From positions 124,001 through 188,000 of the forward strand of contig NZ_JBFONT020000003.1 of the NCBI RefSeq assembly GCF_040779325.2: 64,000 nt of DNA. The letters are read 5' to 3'. This document shows, piece by piece, positions 42,779 to 51,063 of this stretch; the first letter of the stretch is position 1, and each line of letters starts with the position of its first letter. The stretch is from Aestuariibius violaceus (lineage in GTDB: Bacteria > Pseudomonadota > Alphaproteobacteria > Rhodobacterales > Rhodobacteraceae). The translations under genes and the position numbers were made by a program. The notes beneath the pieces were generated by a model. It was given only the letters and a program-made list of their open reading frames with translations. It had not been told where the DNA came from and did not search any database.

Positions 42779-43579
42779 ATGGCCGATACCCGACCAAACC
42801 TCTCTGAACTCGATCCCGTCTGGTCCCGCATCACGGGAGAGGCCGAGGCGGCCGTGACCGACGAGCCGCTGCTAAGCGGGCTCGTCCATTCCTCGGTCCT
42901 CCATCACCGGTCCCTCGGTGGCGCTCTGGCCTACCGGATCGCGGTCAAGCTCGCCTCGCCGGAGATGTCCGAACAGATCCTGCGCGAGTTGGCCGATGAG
43001 GCGTTCACCAAGAGCCCCGATCTTGTCGCAGCTGCCCGGGCCGACCTCGTGGCGGTCTTCGACCGGGATCCGGCCTGCCTGCGCCTGATCCAGCCGCTTC
43101 TCTACTTCAAGGGGTTTCAGGCGATCCAGGCCTACCGCGTGGGCCACTGTCTCTGGACCGAAGGGCGGCGCGATCTGGCCTATTTCTTCCAGATGCGGAT
43201 ATCCGAAGCGTTCGGGATCGACATCCACCCGGCCGCCCGGATTGGCCGCGGGATCTTCATCGACCACGCCCATTCCATCGTCATCGGCGAAACGGCTGTG
43301 GTGGGCGATAATGTCTCGATGCTGCATTCCGTGACACTTGGCGGGACAGGCAAGGAACATGACGATCGCCACCCCAAGATCGAAAACGGCGTGCTGATCG
43401 GGGCGGGGGCCAAGGTGCTCGGCAATATCACTGTCGGCCATTGCAGCCGCATCGCCGCGGGGTCCGTCGTCCTCCAGGATGTCCCGCCCATGAAAACGGT
43501 GGCGGGCGTCCCCGCCAAGATCGTGGGCGAGGCGGGCTGTGCGCAGCCGTCGGTCATGATGGACCAGATCCTCGGCTGA
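42779..43579 (+). CDS. cysE: Serine O-acetyltransferase
   Basis: A 266-aa enzyme making O-acetylserine from serine and acetyl-CoA for cysteine synthesis. The N-terminal helical domain (SSVLHHRSLGGALAYRIAVKL) is followed by the left-handed beta-helix with hexapeptide repeats: DIHPAARIGRGIFIDHAHSIVIGE, VVGDNVSMLHSVTLGGTGK and GAKVLGNITVGHCSRIAAGSVV. GAGGAG precedes the ATG at 42779. A cysE gene beside the GTA cluster is, as I recall, also found in Rhodobacter capsulatus. Confidence 0.96.
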   Translation: MADTRPNLSELDPVWSRITGEAEAAVTDEPLLSGLVHSSVLHHRSLGGALAYRIAVKLASPEMSEQILRELADEAFTKSPDLVAAARADLVAVFDRDPACLRLIQPLLYFKGFQAIQAYRVGHCLWTEGRRDLAYFFQMRISEAFGIDIHPAARIGRGIFIDHAHSIVIGETAVVGDNVSMLHSVTLGGTGKEHDDRHPKIENGVLIGAGAKVLGNITVGHCSRIAAGSVVLQDVPPMKTVAGVPAKIVGEAGCAQPSVMMDQILG

Positions 43580-43592
43580 CCGCTCTCCAGAC

Positions 43593-44261
43593 GTGACGAG
43601 AGAGGACGACCAGACGCCACGCCGCAAGGCCATGCGCCTGATCGCGCGCCCGCTTGGCCGGCTGATCGTCTTCTTTGCGCACATCATCACGGCGGTTCGC
43701 CCGGTTTGGCACGGAACCGGCCCGACGCGGGTGCAGCGCATCTACATCGCGAACCACACCAGCAACGGCGACTTCGTCTTGCTCTGGGCCGCGCTCCCGC
43801 CTTTCCTCCGCGCTGCCGTCCGGCCTGTCGCTGCCGCTGACTACTGGCTCAAATCGCCGCTCCGCCGCTTCATCGGCGAAGACGTGTTCCGCGCCGTCTT
43901 GATCGACCGCACCCATGAGAACCGCAGCGAAGACCCGATCGAGGTCATGGATCGCGCACTTGAAGCCGGCACGTCGCTTATCCTCTTCCCCGAAGGCACC
44001 CGCAACGATACCAGGGCCGATCTTCTGCCGTTCAAGCCTGGCCTCTTCCACCTCGCCGAGCGCCACCCGAAGGTCGAGATCGTGCCGGTCTGGATCGCCA
44101 ACCTCAACCGCGCCATGCCGAAGGGAGAGATCATTCCGATCCCGGTGATCTGTTCCGTCACCTTCGGCGCGCCAATCCGGCTGGAGGAGGGCGACGACAA
44201 GCAGACCTTCCTCGACCGCGCCCGCGGTGCCGTCCTGATGCTCAAGGACAGTCCCGCATGA
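43593..44261 (+). CDS. Lysophospholipid acyltransferase (PlsC-like), second paralogue
   Basis: A 222-aa acyltransferase. HX4D is H55-D60 (ANHTSNGD) and the second motif is LFPEGTRND. A hydrophobic segment lies at about residues 20-36. The GTG start at 43593 is 13 bases after cysE; ATG 43632 is an alternative. It overlaps cdsA by 4 bases and so belongs to a lipid module, distinct from the stand-alone plsC at 17 kb. The unusual ANHTSNGD replaces the common NHxSxxD, as in LPA acyltransferase-like paralogues. Confidence 0.88.
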   Translation: MTREDDQTPRRKAMRLIARPLGRLIVFFAHIITAVRPVWHGTGPTRVQRIYIANHTSNGDFVLLWAALPPFLRAAVRPVAAADYWLKSPLRRFIGEDVFRAVLIDRTHENRSEDPIEVMDRALEAGTSLILFPEGTRNDTRADLLPFKPGLFHLAERHPKVEIVPVWIANLNRAMPKGEIIPIPVICSVTFGAPIRLEEGDDKQTFLDRARGAVLMLKDSPA

Positions 44262-45208
44262 CTGCGACGGTCGGTGCCGATCTCTGGCGTGTGCTCCTTG
44301 GCGTCTTCGCCCTCCTCGTTGTGGCGACAGCGATCGGGCGGGTCCTGCATGCACGCATTGCCGGACAAGGGGGGAGCCCCGTCATCGATAATCTCAACGC
44401 CCGGATCGATGCCTGGTGGGCGATGGTGGCGGCGCTGGCCATCGCGCTTCTCATGGGCCGGATCGGTGTGGTCCTGCTCTTCGCGCTCTGCTCTTTCGCA
44501 GCCCTTCGCGAATTCGTCACGCTTACCCATCGCAACCGGGCCGATCACTGGGCGCTCGCCGTGGCCTTCTTCGTCATCCTGCCGATCCAGTACGTGCTGA
44601 TCTGGGCCGATTGGTACGGCCTCTACTCGATCTTCATCCCGGTCTATGCGTTTCTCCTCCTCCCCATCGTGTCGGTGCTTGGCGGCCGGACCGAGGACTT
44701 CCTCACCCGGATCGCCGAAACCCAGTGGGCGCTGATGATCTGCGTCTTCTGCGCCTCCCACGTGCCTGCACTGCTCAGCCTGCGGATCCCGGGTTACGAG
44801 GGGCGTTCGATCCTCCTCATCGTCTTCCTCGTCCTCGTGGTACAGATCAGCGACGTGCTGCAATACGTCTGGGGCAAGCTCTTTGGCCGTCACCCGGTCG
44901 CGCCCACGCTGTCGCCATCGAAGACGTGGGAGGGGTTCGTTGGCGGCACCTTCAGCGCAGCGCTCATCGGAGCGGCGCTATGGTGGATCACCCCCTTCAC
45001 GCCGTTTGCCGCCGGACTGATCGCGCTCATCATCGCTCTGATGGGTTTTCTCGGCGGGCTCGTTATGTCGGCCATCAAGCGCGCCCACGGGGTCAAGGAT
45101 TGGGGGCACTCCATCGCCGGCCATGGCGGCTTCATCGATCGGCTCGATTCGGTCGTCTTCGCCGCGCCGATCTTCTTCCACCTGACCCGCTACTGGTACG
45201 CCGCATGA
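44258..45208 (+). CDS. cdsA: Phosphatidate cytidylyltransferase
   Basis: A 316-aa polytopic membrane enzyme making CDP-diacylglycerol from CTP and phosphatidate. The CdsA signature is intact (SAIKRAHGVKDWG...GHGGFIDRLDS), as is the upstream LSPSKTWEGFVGG motif. About eight hydrophobic helices are visible. It overlaps its neighbours on both sides by 4 bases. Confidence 0.94.
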   Translation: MTATVGADLWRVLLGVFALLVVATAIGRVLHARIAGQGGSPVIDNLNARIDAWWAMVAALAIALLMGRIGVVLLFALCSFAALREFVTLTHRNRADHWALAVAFFVILPIQYVLIWADWYGLYSIFIPVYAFLLLPIVSVLGGRTEDFLTRIAETQWALMICVFCASHVPALLSLRIPGYEGRSILLIVFLVLVVQISDVLQYVWGKLFGRHPVAPTLSPSKTWEGFVGGTFSAALIGAALWWITPFTPFAAGLIALIIALMGFLGGLVMSAIKRAHGVKDWGHSIAGHGGFIDRLDSVVFAAPIFFHLTRYWYAA

Positions 45209-45819
45209 ATGCCGACCGCCGCCCGTTGAAGACCCGCAGCGCCCGCTGGGCGCAGGATCTCGCCCGCAGGCTTGCCGACAAGGGCGTCTCCCCCAACACG
45301 ATCTCGGCCCTGTCGCTCGCCGCCGCAGCCCTCGGCGGAGCGCTCTTCTGGCTCTCCGCCCACGCGCTCCCCGCGCTGTGCCTGCTCGGCGCCGCGCTCT
45401 TCTGCCAGCTCCGGCTCCTCTGCAACCTCCTCGATGGCCTCGTCGCCATCGAAGGCGGGCGGGCCGCGCCCGACGGCCCGCTCTGGAACGAGGCGCCGGA
45501 TCGCCCCGCCGACCTCCTTCTTCTGGCAGGGGCAGGGGCCGCGGCTGGCCTCCCCGCCCTCGGCTGGGCCGCCGGAGCGCTCGCCATCCTGACCGCCTAT
45601 ATCCGCGAGTTCGGCCGCGCCGAGGGCTTGCCGTCCGATTATCGCGGCCCGATGGCCAAGCCGCACCGCATGGCCGCCCTGACCGCCGGTGCGATCTTTG
45701 CCGCCCTGACCGGCTCGACGGTGCTTCTGACACTAACGCTCTGGATCATCGTCCTCGGCACCATCGCAACCGCCGTCCGGCGGGCCCTGACACTCCGGAA
45801 CAGGCTGCGGATGCGGTGA
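45205..45819 (+). CDS. CDP-alcohol phosphatidyltransferase family protein (variant motif)
   Basis: A 204-aa membrane protein in the family that displaces CMP from CDP-diacylglycerol with an alcohol. The canonical D-x2-DG-x2-AR-x8-G-x3-D-x3-D is altered: CNLLDGLVAIEGGRAAPDG then PLWNEAPDRPAD, so the first Asp is Asn, Arg is Ile, and the third Asp is Asn. Such variants occur in family members found in plsC-cdsA operons. The acceptor alcohol is unknown. It starts within the cdsA stop (ATGA). Confidence 0.82.
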   Translation: MNADRRPLKTRSARWAQDLARRLADKGVSPNTISALSLAAAALGGALFWLSAHALPALCLLGAALFCQLRLLCNLLDGLVAIEGGRAAPDGPLWNEAPDRPADLLLLAGAGAAAGLPALGWAAGALAILTAYIREFGRAEGLPSDYRGPMAKPHRMAALTAGAIFAALTGSTVLLTLTLWIIVLGTIATAVRRALTLRNRLRMR

Positions 45820-45875
45820 TCTGCCGGTGCGGCTTGCGCCGCGCGTGATGCTTTCGCGCTCAGGCCGCGCAGGCC

Positions 45876-45900
45876 TTCAAGGGGACGCTGTCCCCTTGAA
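45876..45900. terminator. Bidirectional terminator-like hairpin
   Basis: A perfect 11-bp stem TTCAAGGGGAC / GTCCCCTTGAA with a 3-base GCT loop lies between the convergent CDP-alcohol transferase gene and pdhC. A short A-run follows, which reads as a T-run on the minus strand. This sequence type looks like a common rhodobacterial intergenic element, but I cannot confirm copy number. Confidence 0.55.
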
Positions 45901-45935
45901 AATCCCCTGAAGTATTTCCGGCAAGATGAGGAGGG

Positions 45936-47273
45936 TCAGGCGAGCATCACCATCGGGTTTTCGAGGTTGTTCACGACCGCCTGCAGGAACTCCGCCCCGA
46001 GTGCGCCGTCGATCACCCGGTGATCGACGCTGAGCGTCACCGACATGACGATCGCCGTCGTCAGTTCGCCGTCCTTGCCGACGACGGGCTTCTTCACCCC
46101 GGCGCCGACCGCCAGGATCGATCCGTGGGGCGGGTTGATGACCGCGTCGAAATTGTCGATCCCGTACATGCCGAGGTTCGAGATCGCGAAGCTGCCGCCC
46201 TGGTATTCATGTGGTGCCAGCTTGCGGTCCCGCGCGCGGGTGGCGAGATCCTTCATCTCGGCCGAGAGCGCCGAGAGCGACTTCATGTGCGCATCCCGCA
46301 GGACCGGCGTGAAGAGCCCGCCCTCGATCGCGACGGCCACGGCCACGTCCGACGGTTTCAGCTTCAGGATCCGGTCGCTCGCCCACACGGCGTTCGCATC
46401 CGGCACCTCCTGCAGGGCCAGCGCGCAGGCCTTGATGATGAAATCGTTGACCGACAGCTTCACGCCGCGGGCCTCCAGCTGCGCATTCAGGTCCTTCCGG
46501 AACGCCATCAGCGCATCCAGCCGGATATCCCGGCGCAGGTAGAAATGCGGGATCGTCTGCTTGGCCTCGCCCAACCGCGCCGCGATCGTCTTGCGCATCC
46601 CGTCGAGCGTGACCTCCTCGGTCTCGCGATCGGCGTACATCTTGAGGACGGCATCGGTCGACGGCCCGGTCGCCATCGCGGCCTTCGGGGCCTCGCCGGT
46701 GGCGGCCTTCGGCGCGTCCTTCGCGGGGGCCGCCGTCGACGGCTCGTAGCCTTCCACATCCGCCTTCACGATGCGCCCGCGGGGGCCGGAGCCCTTAAGG
46801 TCGCTCAGGTCGATCCCCTTGTCCTTGGCGATCCGGCGGGCCAGCGGCGAAGCGAAGATCCGCTCTCCATCGCCGCGCTCCGGGGCGGGGGCGGTCTGCG
46901 CCGCCGATCCGTTGCGCCCGTAACCCTGGGCGGGTTCCGTCTGCTCGGACGGCTCTGCCGGGGCCGCGTCGGTGGACGCCGGCGCCTCCTTCGGCTCAGC
47001 CGACACCTCACCGATATCGTCCGCACTCTCGCCGTCGTCGAGCAGCACCGCGATCGGCGCGTTCACCTTCACGCCCTCGGTGCCTTCGTTGACGAGAATC
47101 TTGCCGACAACGCCTTCATCGACCGCTTCGAATTCCATCGTCGCCTTGTCGGTCTCGATCTCGGCCAGCAGATCCCCGGACGAGACCGTGTCTCCCTCCT
47201 TCACCAGCCACTTGGCAAGCGTGCCCTCCTCCATCGTGGGCGAGAGCGCGGGCATCAGGATTTCAGTTGGCAT
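45936..47273 (-). CDS. pdhC: Pyruvate dehydrogenase complex E2, dihydrolipoamide acetyltransferase
   Basis: A 445-aa acetyltransferase core of the PDH complex. It has one N-terminal lipoyl domain (lipoyl Lys in IETDKATMEFEAVD), an Ala/Pro/Glu linker, a peripheral-subunit-binding domain (FASPLARRIAKDKGIDLSDLKGSGPRGRIVK) and the catalytic domain ending in VDHRVIDGALGAEF (catalytic His and Asp). The ATG at 47273 has GGGGAG 7 bases upstream. That start region is one copy of a 24-bp repeat described in the findings. Confidence 0.96.
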   Translation of the reverse strand: MPTEILMPALSPTMEEGTLAKWLVKEGDTVSSGDLLAEIETDKATMEFEAVDEGVVGKILVNEGTEGVKVNAPIAVLLDDGESADDIGEVSAEPKEAPASTDAAPAEPSEQTEPAQGYGRNGSAAQTAPAPERGDGERIFASPLARRIAKDKGIDLSDLKGSGPRGRIVKADVEGYEPSTAAPAKDAPKAATGEAPKAAMATGPSTDAVLKMYADRETEEVTLDGMRKTIAARLGEAKQTIPHFYLRRDIRLDALMAFRKDLNAQLEARGVKLSVNDFIIKACALALQEVPDANAVWASDRILKLKPSDVAVAVAIEGGLFTPVLRDAHMKSLSALSAEMKDLATRARDRKLAPHEYQGGSFAISNLGMYGIDNFDAVINPPHGSILAVGAGVKKPVVGKDGELTTAIVMSVTLSVDHRVIDGALGAEFLQAVVNNLENPMVMLA

Positions 47274-47286
47274 TGGTTGGCTCCCC
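47263..47286. repeat. 24-bp direct repeat, copy B (pdhC start)
   Basis: Matches the copy at 47587-47610 at 22 of 24 positions. It carries the ribosome-binding site and start of pdhC. Read on the minus strand, it also reproduces the last codons and stop of the DUF5076 gene. Confidence 0.85.
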
Positions 47287-47291
47287 AAAAG

Positions 47292-47597
47292 TCAGCGGCG
47301 AAACCGCTTCTCTACGTCCGGCTTGAGAGACTTGCCGAGAACGGAGAAATCGGATGAATGAACATAGCCACGAAAGTTGCCGTGGCTGTCTGCGAAGGTA
47401 TCCGGGTCGTCAACGATATCGGTTTCGTCCATGCCTCGAACAGTGAGACCCCCGCGGCTCTGGTCCTCAAGAGCGGCAAAGACGATGATCCGCTTGAACC
47501 ACAGGGATTTCTCCACATCGTAGGCCGCCCACCAATCGCCGCCGGAACATATTCCGCGGAAGGAAGAACCTTCCAATGTCTGACCGTCAGTCGGCAT
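47292..47597 (-). CDS. Hypothetical 101-aa ORF between DUF5076 and pdhC
   Basis: A 101-aa frame starting MPTDGQTLEGSSFRGICSGGDWWAAYDVEKSLWF. I do not recognise it. GGGGAG lies 7 bases before the ATG, but both belong to a 24-bp block shared with the pdhC start, so initiation signals may be inherited rather than selected. The inserted segment looks less GC-rich than the flanking genes. It overlaps DUF5076 by 11 bases. It may be a genuine small protein or a frame opened by the insertion. Confidence 0.5.
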   Translation of the reverse strand: MPTDGQTLEGSSFRGICSGGDWWAAYDVEKSLWFKRIIVFAALEDQSRGGLTVRGMDETDIVDDPDTFADSHGNFRGYVHSSDFSVLGKSLKPDVEKRFRR

Positions 47598-47610
47598 TGG
47601 TCGGCTCCCC
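47587..47610. repeat. 24-bp direct repeat, copy A (end of DUF5076 gene)
   Basis: Partner of 47263-47286, with a 324-bp period. On the minus strand it encodes the DUF5076 C-terminus GEPTNAD and stop; the other copy would encode GEPTNAN and stop. Confidence 0.85.
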
Positions 47611-47850
47611 GATCAGGGTGAGAGTGTCATAGGGCGCGCGCGGTGTCCGGCCCTCCAGCCGAGCACGGGCGGCGCGGAGGATGGCGCGGCTGTCACGCGC
47701 GAGGTGTTCATGGACGGTCTGGTGCGACGGCCGCGTCCCCGCCAGCCGCTCGGGCAGCTCCACCTCGACCCGCCCGTCGGGCAGGTGGACGGCCAGCCGG
47801 TAGGTCTCGGCCCCGGCATCGCGGCCCAGAACCTCGATCTTGTGGGTCAC
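47587..47850 (-). CDS. DUF5076 domain protein
   Basis: An 87-aa protein resembling DUF5076 (THKIEVLGRDAGAETYRLAVHLPDGRVEVELPERLAG). It is strand-rich at the N-terminus and helical after residue 45. It overlaps the pdhB stop by 4 bases, so it is co-translated with PDH subunits; its function is unknown to me. Confidence 0.82.
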   Translation of the reverse strand: MTHKIEVLGRDAGAETYRLAVHLPDGRVEVELPERLAGTRPSHQTVHEHLARDSRAILRAARARLEGRTPRAPYDTLTLIGEPTNAD

Positions 47851-49223
47851 TTGTAGGTCACCTTCCGCACCGCCTCGACCACTTCGTCTGTCGTGACCAG
47901 CGCGAGTTTCTCGAGGTTCGCCGCATAGGGCATCGGTACATCCTTGCCCGTGCAGTTGATCACCGGCGCGTCCAGGTAATCGAACGCCTCCTCCATCAGC
48001 ACCGCCGAGATATGGTTCCCGATGGAGCCCACGGGCCAGCCTTCCTCGACCGTCACGCAGCGGTTGGTCTTCTTGACGCTCTCGATGATCGCCTCGCGGT
48101 CCATGGGGCGCAGGGTGCGCAGGTCGATGACCTCGGCCTCGATCCCATCGCCCGCCAGCCGCTCGGCGGCCTCCATCGCGTAGGTCATGCCGATCCCGAA
48201 GCTGACGATCGTCACGTCGGAGCCCGCCCGCGCAATTCGCGCCTTGCCGAAGGGGATGGTGAAATCGTCCAGCACGGGCACATCGAAGGACCGCCCGTAG
48301 AGGATCTCGTTTTCCAGAAAGATCACCGGGTTCGGATCGCGAATGGCGGACTTGAGCAGCCCCTTAGCATCCGCCGCCGTGTAAGGCATCGCGACCTTCA
48401 GGCCCGGCACCATCGAATACCATGCCGCATAGTCCTGGGAATGCTGCGCCGCGACCCGTGCCGCCGCACCGTTGGGCCCGCGGAACACCATCGGACAGCC
48501 CATCTGCCCGCCCGACATATAGAGCGTCTTGGCCGCCGAGTTGATGATCTGGTCGATTGCCTGCATCGCGAAGTTCCACGTCATGAACTCCACGATCGGC
48601 TTCAGCCCGCCGAAGGCGGCGCCCACGCCGAGGCCGGCAAATCCATGCTCCGTGATCGGAGTGTCGATCACCCGCTTGGCGCCGAACTCGTCCAGCAGAC
48701 CTTGGGTGATCTTGTAGGCGCCCTGATACTCCGCGACCTCCTCGCCCATGACGAAGACGCCGTCATCGGCGCGCATTTCCTCGGCCATCGCATCGCGCAG
48801 CGCCTCGCGGACGGTCATCGACTTGACCTCCGTCCCCTCCGCCCAATCGGGGGAGCGGTCGACCTGCGGCTCGGGGTGGTTCTTCGCCGCGGCCGGCGCG
48901 GTCTCCGACGATTGTTCCTTGTCGGCCGGGGCAGGGGCCTGCGCGGGCTCGTCGGACACCTCGATAGCCGAGGCATCCTCGCCTTCCTCGACCAGAACGG
49001 CGATGGGGGCGTTTACCTTCACGCCCTCCGTCCCCTCCTGGACGAGGATCTTGCCGAGGATCCCCTCGTCGACCGCCTCGAATTCCATCGTCGCCTTGTC
49101 GGTCTCGATCTCGGCGATGATATCGCCCGATGAGACCTCATCGCCCTCCTTCTTCAGCCACTTGGCGAGCGTGCCTTCCTCCATCGTGGGAGAGAGCGCG
49201 GGCATCAGGATTTCAGTTGCCAT
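47847..49223 (-). CDS. pdhB: Pyruvate dehydrogenase E1 component beta subunit with lipoyl domain
   Basis: A 458-aa protein. Residues ~1-80 form a lipoyl domain almost identical to that of pdhC (lipoyl Lys in IETDKATMEFEAVDEG), then an acidic Ala/Pro linker, then the E1-beta transketolase-type domain from about residue 135 (MTVREALRDAMAEEMRADDGVFVMGEEVAEYQGAYKIT). An E1-beta carrying its own lipoyl domain is typical of alphaproteobacteria. It shares the operon with pdhA and pdhC. Confidence 0.96.
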   Translation of the reverse strand: MATEILMPALSPTMEEGTLAKWLKKEGDEVSSGDIIAEIETDKATMEFEAVDEGILGKILVQEGTEGVKVNAPIAVLVEEGEDASAIEVSDEPAQAPAPADKEQSSETAPAAAKNHPEPQVDRSPDWAEGTEVKSMTVREALRDAMAEEMRADDGVFVMGEEVAEYQGAYKITQGLLDEFGAKRVIDTPITEHGFAGLGVGAAFGGLKPIVEFMTWNFAMQAIDQIINSAAKTLYMSGGQMGCPMVFRGPNGAAARVAAQHSQDYAAWYSMVPGLKVAMPYTAADAKGLLKSAIRDPNPVIFLENEILYGRSFDVPVLDDFTIPFGKARIARAGSDVTIVSFGIGMTYAMEAAERLAGDGIEAEVIDLRTLRPMDREAIIESVKKTNRCVTVEEGWPVGSIGNHISAVLMEEAFDYLDAPVINCTGKDVPMPYAANLEKLALVTTDEVVEAVRKVTYK

Positions 49224-49239
49224 TCGGTGTCCTCACGCG

Positions 49240-49806
49240 TCAGCGGTTTGCGGTCGCGGCCTGTCTGCACAGGGCCGCGAGATTTCGAAATGATGTGATC
49301 AGCGCCCGTTCCTGACGGGCCGTCAGCCGATCGAAAACGGGGATCTCGATCCGGTTCTCGTCATTCCGGATCGTGCATCTGTCCGCTGCGCAGGCCCCCT
49401 CGGCCTCGCCGCTCGCAATGGCGGCCCGCACTTCCGGGATCTCGGGTGAGCTTGCCACCATCGTCAGCGTCGTCTGCCACGCCGTCCGGTTTCCGGCGCT
49501 TTCCAGCACGACCTCGCGCCAGTCCTGGCCGTCGATGATCCGGATGGCATTCTGATCGATGTCCACCACACGCGCCATGGCCTGCGCGCTCAGCCGGTGA
49601 CCGTCCGGCACGAGTTCGATCCCGACGCGGATGGTGCAACCGTCCTCATGGACACGGACCGAGGTGATCTCCTCGGTGTTCGAGCTGCTCCTGCCCGACC
49701 AATCCACCGCATTCTTGATCTGTGTCACCGTCTCTTCGATCGTCTGGGACGAGACAGGCGAGGCAAGACAAGCGGCCAGTGCGAGAGCCCCCGCTCTCAA
49801 CACCAT
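49240..49806 (-). CDS. Predicted exported protein encoded inside the pdh operon
   Basis: A 188-aa protein with a signal peptide (MVLRAGALALAACLASPVSS). The mature region has a strand pattern and several Cys (EDGCTIRVGIE, GACAADRCTIRNDE, LAALCRQA) that could form disulfides. I do not recognise the family. It starts in a TGATG overlap with pdhA; GGAGG lies 7 bases upstream of the ATG at 49806. An exported product between E1-alpha and E1-beta is unusual; its link to PDH is unknown. Confidence 0.8.
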   Translation of the reverse strand: MVLRAGALALAACLASPVSSQTIEETVTQIKNAVDWSGRSSSNTEEITSVRVHEDGCTIRVGIELVPDGHRLSAQAMARVVDIDQNAIRIIDGQDWREVVLESAGNRTAWQTTLTMVASSPEIPEVRAAIASGEAEGACAADRCTIRNDENRIEIPVFDRLTARQERALITSFRNLAALCRQAATANR

Positions 49807-50819
49807 CACGCCACCTCCTGCGGCACTTCCTCCGCGTAGATATCGGTCCAGAGCTCGCTGACATCCGGCTCCGGGCTCTCCTTCGAGAACTCGGCGGCCT
49901 CGTTCACGATGTCCTTGATCTCCTTGTCGATCGCCTTGAGGTCCTCCTCGCTCGCGTGCTTTCCGGTCAGCAGCATCTGCTTGACCGCCTCGATCGGATC
50001 GCGCTCGTCACGCATCTTCTGGACCTCTTCCCGCGTCCTATACTTCGCCGGGTCCGACATCGAATGGCCGCGATAGCGGTAGGTCTTCACTTCCAGAATG
50101 TATGGCCCCTTGCCGGCGCGGCAGTGGTCCACCGCCTTCTGACCTGCGGATTTGACGGCGAGAACGTCCATCCCGTCGACCTCTTCTCCCGGGATGCCGT
50201 AAGCCGCCCCCCGCTCCCAGAGCGAGGGCGACTTGGTCGAGCGCTTGACCGAGGTTCCCATCGCATACTGATTGTTCTCGATCACGAAGACGACCGGAAG
50301 GTCCCACAGCTCGGCCATGTTGTAGGTCTCATAGACCTGTCCCTGGTTGGCCGCCCCATCGCCGAAATAGGTGAACGTCACCCGGTCGTTGCCGCGGTAC
50401 TTGTCGGCGAAGGCCAGCCCCGCCCCGATCGGCACATTGGCCCCCACGATCCCGTGGCCGCCATAGAAATCCTTCTCTTTCGAGAACATGTGCATCGAGC
50501 CGCCTTTCCCCTTGGAAAAGCCGCCCTCGCGCCCCGTCAGCTCGGCCATGACACCCTTCGGGTCCATCCCGCAGGCCAGCATGTGCCCGTGATCGCGGTA
50601 GGTGGTGATGCGCTTGTCACCATCCTCCGCCGTGGCCTCAAGACCCACGACGACTGCCTCCTGCCCGATATAGAGGTGACAGAACCCCCCGATCAGGCCC
50701 ATCCCGTAAAGCTGGCCGGCCTTCTCCTCGAACCGCCGGATCAGCAGCATTTCCCGGTAGTAATGCGTCAGCTCCTCGGCCGAGACATTGGGTTTCTTGG
50801 TCGTCTTGCGCGCAGCCAT
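49806..50819 (-). CDS. pdhA: Pyruvate dehydrogenase E1 component alpha subunit
   Basis: A 337-aa thiamine diphosphate enzyme subunit that decarboxylates pyruvate with E1-beta. The ThDP motif is GDGAANQGQVYETYNMAELWDLPVVFVIENN; RYRGHSMSDPAKYRTREEV carries the phosphorylation-loop-like region. GGGGAGG lies 6 bases before the ATG at 50819. It is the first gene of the pdh operon. Confidence 0.96.
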   Translation of the reverse strand: MAARKTTKKPNVSAEELTHYYREMLLIRRFEEKAGQLYGMGLIGGFCHLYIGQEAVVVGLEATAEDGDKRITTYRDHGHMLACGMDPKGVMAELTGREGGFSKGKGGSMHMFSKEKDFYGGHGIVGANVPIGAGLAFADKYRGNDRVTFTYFGDGAANQGQVYETYNMAELWDLPVVFVIENNQYAMGTSVKRSTKSPSLWERGAAYGIPGEEVDGMDVLAVKSAGQKAVDHCRAGKGPYILEVKTYRYRGHSMSDPAKYRTREEVQKMRDERDPIEAVKQMLLTGKHASEEDLKAIDKEIKDIVNEAAEFSKESPEPDVSELWTDIYAEEVPQEVA

Positions 50820-50850
50820 AGATGTCCTCCCCAAAGGCGGGCCGGGAATT

Positions 50851-50864
50851 GTTTAACGCTAAAC
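50851..50864. promoter_or_regulatory. LacI-type semi-palindrome upstream of pdhA
   Basis: GTTTAACGCTAAAC lies 32 bases upstream of the pdhA start. It is a near-palindrome with a central CG and resembles the two sites in front of the aldolase gene (core TTAnCGCTAA). Confidence 0.45.
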
Positions 50865-51063
50865 CATCCCTAGCCCAGCCCTCGCCGGATTGCGACCCCC
50901 GAAATCCGCAAGGGCGTCCGGCTTGTTGGGGAACAAGCGCCAAACGCTCTTGTGGTTCCCGCCTCCCAATCGGAAACCGCCAAATTTCATGTCGACGCCC
51001 CAATGGCGCCGGATTCCGTCGTCACGTCGAAAGGGAACTCACCTTGTCGGAAAACCTCCTGAA

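Noticed and set aside
47358..47621. Plus-strand 87-codon frame within the insert upstream of pdhC
   Set aside because: No ribosome-binding site, and it reads against the operon; the minus-strand frame starts from a real initiation site.
46020..49133. Long plus-strand frames opposite pdhC and pdhB
   Set aside because: Complementary to highly conserved PDH subunits and without ribosome-binding sites.
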